From assembly GCA_947374485.1 (NCBI GenBank), contig CANCCF010000025.1, positions 1 through 35,116 of the forward strand: a DNA stretch of 35,116 nt. Reading direction: 5' to 3'. The notes below the pieces were generated by a model. The model was given only the letters and a program-made list of their open reading frames with translations, ran no database searches and had not been told where the DNA came from. The DNA comes from Comamonadaceae bacterium (lineage in GTDB: Bacteria; Pseudomonadota; Gammaproteobacteria; Burkholderiales; Burkholderiaceae_C). This document shows positions 31,523 to 35,116 of the stretch, one piece after another. A program made the position numbers and the translations under genes. Numbering within the stretch: position 1 is the first letter of the stretch; each line of letters starts with the position of its first letter.

Positions 31523-32566
31523 ATGACCCAATCCAACTCCCCCACCCCTCTCTCCTACAAAGACGCCGGCGTCGACATTGACGCTGGTGACGCGCTGGTC
31601 GAGCGCATCAAGCCCCTCGCGAAGAAGACCATGCGCGAAGGCGTGCTGGCCGGCATTGGCGGCTTTGGCGCCCTCTTCGAGGTACCCAAACGCTACAAGG
31701 AGCCGGTGCTGGTGAGCGGCACCGACGGTGTGGGCACCAAGCTCAAGCTGGCCTTCGAGTGGAACATGCACGACACCGTGGGCATCGACCTGGTGGCCAT
31801 GAGCGTGAACGACGTGCTGGTGCAAGGCGCAGAACCCCTGTTCTTCCTTGACTACTTTGCCTGCGGCAAGCTCGACGTGGACACGGCCGCGGCCGTGGTG
31901 GGCGGCATTGCCAAAGGCTGCGAACTCTCCGGCTGCGCACTGATTGGCGGCGAAACGGCCGAGATGCCGGGCATGTACCCCTCTGGCGAATACGACCTGG
32001 CGGGCTTTGCGGTCGGTGCGGTCGAAAAATCCAAAATCCTGACTGGTGCGGATGTGAAGCCCGGCGACGTGGTGCTGGGCCTGGCCAGCAGCGGTGTGCA
32101 CTCCAACGGCTTCAGCCTGGTGCGCAAGTGCATTGAGCGCGCCGGTGAAAACGCCCCGGCCACGCTGGACGGCAAGCCCTTCAAGGAAGCCCTGATGGAG
32201 CCCACCCGCCTGTATGTGAAAAACGTGCTGGCCGCGCTGGCTGCCCACCCGATCAAGGCGCTGGCCCACATCACCGGTGGCGGCTTGCTGGAGAACATTC
32301 CGCGCGTGCTGCCCGAGGGCATGGCCGCGCACCTGGTCAAGGGCAGCTGGCCACAGACAGAGCTCTTTGCCTGGTTGCAAAAGACCGCGGGTATTGACGA
32401 CATCGAGATGAACCGCACCTTCAACAACGGCATTGGCATGGTGGTGGTGCTTGACGCGGCCAACGCAGCAGCCTGCGCCGCGACATTGGCGGCTGCCGGC
32501 GAAGCGGTGTTCACCATTGGCCACATTGCGGCAAAGGGCGAGACAGCGGCGGTTGTTGTAGCCTGA
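31523..32566 (+). CDS. purM: Phosphoribosylformylglycinamidine cyclo-ligase
   Basis: AIR synthetase of 347 residues, the normal length, begins SNSPTPLSYKDAGVDIDAGD. It has the ATP/substrate motif SGTDGVGTKLKLAF (65-78) and GGETAEMPGMYPSGEYDLAGF. It closes the imidazole ring of AIR in purine synthesis. The start is ATG 31523; the open frame upstream to 31421 overlaps the divergent gene and lacks similarity. It converges on the SirB1-family gene with a 19-base gap. Confidence 0.97.
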   Translation: MTQSNSPTPLSYKDAGVDIDAGDALVERIKPLAKKTMREGVLAGIGGFGALFEVPKRYKEPVLVSGTDGVGTKLKLAFEWNMHDTVGIDLVAMSVNDVLVQGAEPLFFLDYFACGKLDVDTAAAVVGGIAKGCELSGCALIGGETAEMPGMYPSGEYDLAGFAVGAVEKSKILTGADVKPGDVVLGLASSGVHSNGFSLVRKCIERAGENAPATLDGKPFKEALMEPTRLYVKNVLAALAAHPIKALAHITGGGLLENIPRVLPEGMAAHLVKGSWPQTELFAWLQKTAGIDDIEMNRTFNNGIGMVVVLDAANAAACAATLAAAGEAVFTIGHIAAKGETAAVVVA

Positions 32567-32585
32567 GAGGCTGAAAGGCTGACCG

Positions 32586-33443
32586 TTACGGGCTGTCTTT
32601 GCGCAGCTCGTCCACACGATCGGCGATGGCGTTGACATCCACCAGGTCTTCGGTGTGCACCAAGTAACACTCCAGATCTGCCAGGGCCTGCTCGGTGTTG
32701 CCCATTTCGGCATGCGCCAGGCCCCGGTCACGGTACTCAGGCCAGGACTCAGGCAGCAGCACGATAAGGCGCTCTTGCACCGCCAGCATGCGCGGCCAGT
32801 CTTCCTGGGTGCGGTAAATTTCCTTCAGGTTGTGCAGCATGCGCGCAATGATGTCGCGCGGTGGCGCGCTCTGCAGGTACAGGCCCAGCGGGGTTTCCAT
32901 GTCGTCGATGAGGCTGCTGCGCTTGCGGTAGGGCTCCAGGCGCTCGGACAGCTCTTCGCGGCTCAGCGACTGGCCGCTCAAGGGGTCAATCACCGCCTGC
33001 CCCATGGGCAGGTTGACCTTGAGCATGAAGTGGCCCGGAAAGCCGATGCCGGTCACCGACAGGCTCAGGCCCTGGGCCAGCTCCATCCACAGCAGCGCCA
33101 ATGAAATGGGAATGCCACGGCGCGTGCGCAAGAGTGCATGCACAAAGCTGTTGTCGGGGTCGTAGTAGTTGTTGAGGTTGCCGCCAAAGCCCAGGTCGTT
33201 GAAAAAGAACTGGTTGAGCATGCGCAGCTTTTGCAAGGGCCCCGCATCTGCTGGCAGGCGCCTGCGGATGCGCGCGAGCAGCTGGTCCACCTCGGCCAGC
33301 ACGGCCTGCACATCGAGCTCGGGGTACTCGTCCTGGCCCAGGCTCACGGCCGCTTCAAAGAGCGCAAAGTTGCCGTCGCTCTGCACCAGGGAGGCAAAGT
33401 AGTCCAGTGGTGTTGGCACATCGTATGACAGGTTCATAGCCAT
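32586..33443 (-). CDS. SirB1-family protein (transglutaminase-like plus TPR)
   Basis: This 285-residue protein has an N-terminal transglutaminase-like region with FFFNDLGFGGNLNNYYDP, NSFVHALLRTRRGIPISLAL and GIGFPGHFMLKV, and a C-terminal tetratricopeptide-like part (~200-270). The family (SirB1/YchA) has no settled biochemical role. A second ATG two codons downstream could be the start; GAGGGCAAGC lies just upstream. It sits 35 bases downstream of murJ on the same strand. Confidence 0.9.
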   Translation of the reverse strand: MAMNLSYDVPTPLDYFASLVQSDGNFALFEAAVSLGQDEYPELDVQAVLAEVDQLLARIRRRLPADAGPLQKLRMLNQFFFNDLGFGGNLNNYYDPDNSFVHALLRTRRGIPISLALLWMELAQGLSLSVTGIGFPGHFMLKVNLPMGQAVIDPLSGQSLSREELSERLEPYRKRSSLIDDMETPLGLYLQSAPPRDIIARMLHNLKEIYRTQEDWPRMLAVQERLIVLLPESWPEYRDRGLAHAEMGNTEQALADLECYLVHTEDLVDVNAIADRVDELRKDSP

Positions 33444-33478
33444 GCTTGCCCTCGCGTATTACCAACCATTGTCCACCT

Positions 33479-35044
33479 TCAGCGGCGCAGGAACTGCCGC
33501 GGGTTCAGCCCCGCGGCCCACACCGCGCCCAAATACACCAGCGCGGCTCCCAGCAATGTAGCCCCCAGCAGGCCCATGCGTTTGATACTTTCGCGCTGCA
33601 GGGCAATCCAGTCAAACGATTGTTCTGCATACAGCAAATAAACCGCCAACAGCGCCGCCCCGGCCAGCACCTGCAGCAGAAACCGGCCCCAGCCCGGCTC
33701 CGGCTTGAAGGTACCGCGCCGTACCAGCCCCGTCAACAGCAGGGCCGCATTGAGCATGGCCGCCAGACCAATCGACAGCGACAAACCCGCCACCTGAAAA
33801 ATGGGCACCAGCACCAGATTCATCAGCTGCGTGAGCACCAGAATGGCAATGGCAATGCGCACCGGCGTCTTGATGTCCTGGTTGGCGTAGTAGCCCGGCG
33901 CCAGCACCTTGATGGCCACCAGCCCCACCAACCCTGCCGCGTAGCCCATCAGCGCGGTGGTGGTCTGCGCCACGTCGGCGGGGGTGAAGGCACCGTTGTG
34001 GTACAGCACCGCCACAATGGGTTTGGCATACAGCAGCAAGCCGATGGCCGAGGGCACGGAGAGCAGCACCACAATGCGCAGGCCCCAGTCCAGAAAGGCC
34101 GAGTAACGCTCCGCATTGCCTGCAGCACGCGCTGCAGCCAGTTGTGGCATCAACACCACGCCCAGGGCCACGCCCAGCATGGCGGTGGGGAATTCCATCA
34201 GCCGGTCCGCATAGGTCAGCCAGCTGACACTGCCAGTGGGCAAGTGGGAGGCGATTTGCGTGTTGATGAGCAGCGAGATCTGCGCCACGCCCACCCCCAG
34301 CAAGGCGGGCAACATGAGCTTGCCAATCCGCCGGGTGCCGGGGTCGGCCATCGCGGCGCGCAAGCCTGCCCGGTTCAGGGCCATGTGCGGGAAAAGGCCC
34401 AGGCTTTTGAGGGCCGGTATCTGCACACCCAGCTGCAACATGCCGCCCACCACCACGCCCACACCCATGGCGTAAATGGGCTCGATACCCTGGGTCTTGA
34501 ACCAGGGCGCCAGCAGCCAGGCGGCGCTGATCATGGCAATGTTCAACAGCACCGGCGTGGCCGCCGACACCGCAAAGCGGCGCCAGGTGTTAAGCACGCC
34601 CGAGGCCAGCGCCACCAGCGACATGAAGCCGATGTAGGGGAACATGAAGCGGGTCATGAACACGGCGGCCTCATAGCCCTGCGGGTTCTGCTGCAGACCG
34701 CTGGCCATCACCCACACCAGCACCGGTGCCGCCAGCACCCCCAGCACGCAGGTGAGCAGCAGCACAGCGGTGAGCAGCGTGGCTACATGGTCAATCAATT
34801 GGTGCGTGGCCTCGTCGCCATGTTGGGCCTTGCTGGCGGCCAGCACCGGCACAAAGGCCTGGCTGAAGGCGCCTTCGGCAAACAGGCGGCGAAACAGGTT
34901 GGGAATGCGAAACGCCACATTGAAGGCGTCGGTCATGGCGCTGGCGCCAAAGGTGGAGGCTACCAGCAGCTCGCGCACCAGGCCGGTGATGCGTGACAGC
35001 AGGGTCAGAAGGGAGACGGTGGATGCGGATTTGAGTAGGCTCAC
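33479..35044 (-). CDS. murJ: Lipid II flippase MurJ (MviN)
   Basis: This 521-residue MOP-superfamily protein has about 14 membrane helices and moves lipid II across the inner membrane for peptidoglycan synthesis. The N-terminal signature SRITGLVRE is followed by DAFNVAFRIPNLFRRLFAEG and AFSQAFVP; Arg18, Asp39, Arg52/53 and Glu57 correspond to conserved charged residues of the family cavity. The ORF is open to 35110, but GTG 35044 gives MSLLKSASTVSLLTL, the usual start and length. No Shine-Dalgarno precedes it, while a TACACT -10-like box ends 7 bases upstream, suggesting a leaderless mRNA. Confidence 0.95.
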   Translation of the reverse strand: MSLLKSASTVSLLTLLSRITGLVRELLVASTFGASAMTDAFNVAFRIPNLFRRLFAEGAFSQAFVPVLAASKAQHGDEATHQLIDHVATLLTAVLLLTCVLGVLAAPVLVWVMASGLQQNPQGYEAAVFMTRFMFPYIGFMSLVALASGVLNTWRRFAVSAATPVLLNIAMISAAWLLAPWFKTQGIEPIYAMGVGVVVGGMLQLGVQIPALKSLGLFPHMALNRAGLRAAMADPGTRRIGKLMLPALLGVGVAQISLLINTQIASHLPTGSVSWLTYADRLMEFPTAMLGVALGVVLMPQLAAARAAGNAERYSAFLDWGLRIVVLLSVPSAIGLLLYAKPIVAVLYHNGAFTPADVAQTTTALMGYAAGLVGLVAIKVLAPGYYANQDIKTPVRIAIAILVLTQLMNLVLVPIFQVAGLSLSIGLAAMLNAALLLTGLVRRGTFKPEPGWGRFLLQVLAGAALLAVYLLYAEQSFDWIALQRESIKRMGLLGATLLGAALVYLGAVWAAGLNPRQFLRR

Positions 35045-35051
35045 CGGGCCG

Positions 35052-35057
35052 AGTGTA
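35052..35057 (-). promoter_or_regulatory. Candidate -10 box of murJ
   Basis: TACACT on the minus strand (5 of 6 to TATAAT except C for T and C for A at two positions, i.e. 4 of 6) ends 7 bases before the GTG start of murJ. That spacing would place the first transcribed base on or next to the start codon. No convincing -35 element is seen. Confidence 0.35.
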
Positions 35058-35116
35058 GCCCGCCAGCCAGTGCCCTTGCATGGCACTGCCGCGCCCGCTT
35101 TGGTGCCCATGACAAG

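Noticed and set aside
31442..32731. Extension of the AI-2E transporter frame antisense through purM (total 791 codons)
   Set aside because: The extra N-terminal part is not hydrophobic, overlaps the whole of purM, and the normal family start is at 31441.

Overview
The window is GC-rich DNA (visibly above 60 % GC). It looks like the chromosome of a betaproteobacterium, most likely family Comamonadaceae (Rhodoferax/Polaromonas/Acidovorax type). Three things point that way: the gene order murJ - SirB1-family gene - purM - AI-2E transporter - hda - HAD phosphatase - pcnB - folK at the right end, strong C/G third-position codon use, and two families of GC-rich palindromic intergenic repeats of a kind I associate with that family. 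The assignment is inferred from gene content and recall, not from a search.

Left part (1-9335): N-methylglycine catabolism. A 5'-truncated dimethylglycine/sarcosine-dehydrogenase-like flavoprotein with a GcvT-type folate domain is followed by a complete heterotetrameric sarcosine oxidase, soxB-soxD-soxA-soxG. These enzymes oxidise N-methyl groups and pass the C1 unit to tetrahydrofolate. A ~640-bp palindromic element (R1) sits between soxB and soxD; soxD, soxA and soxG overlap one another. A MocR-type regulator (wHTH plus aminotransferase fold, TTG start) lies tail-to-tail with soxG and is divergent from the next block.

Middle part (9336-25930): a catabolic and uptake block, all on the + strand. 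In order: a GMC flavin dehydrogenase, a second R element (R2), a beta-hydroxyacid dehydrogenase, two consecutive but different aldehyde dehydrogenases, a mandelate-racemase/galactonate-dehydratase-type enzyme, a CocE/NonD serine hydrolase, a Dpp/Opp-type ABC importer (Tat-type binding protein, terminator, two permeases, one fused double ATPase) and a DMT-family transporter. The enolase-superfamily gene is flanked by two ~255-bp repeats (E1, E2) in inverted orientation. The true substrate cannot be read from the sequence. A choline/betaine-like or other N-methylated ester or amide feeding the left block is a reasonable hypothesis. A motif shared between the mocR/GMC promoter region and the binding-protein promoter suggests joint control.

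Right part (25908-35116): a LysR regulator (GcvA-like), then a housekeeping block: folK, pcnB, HAD phosphatase, hda and an AI-2E/PerM transporter on the - strand; purM on the + strand; a SirB1-family protein and murJ on the - strand. murJ may be read from a leaderless mRNA.

The most unusual content is non-coding. R1 and R2 show matched base changes in their hairpins and between opposite arms. E1 and E2 carry a conserved core framed by stems whose sequences differ but always pair. Several genes appear to start at TTG or GTG, and I corrected those starts from ribosome-binding sites and family length.
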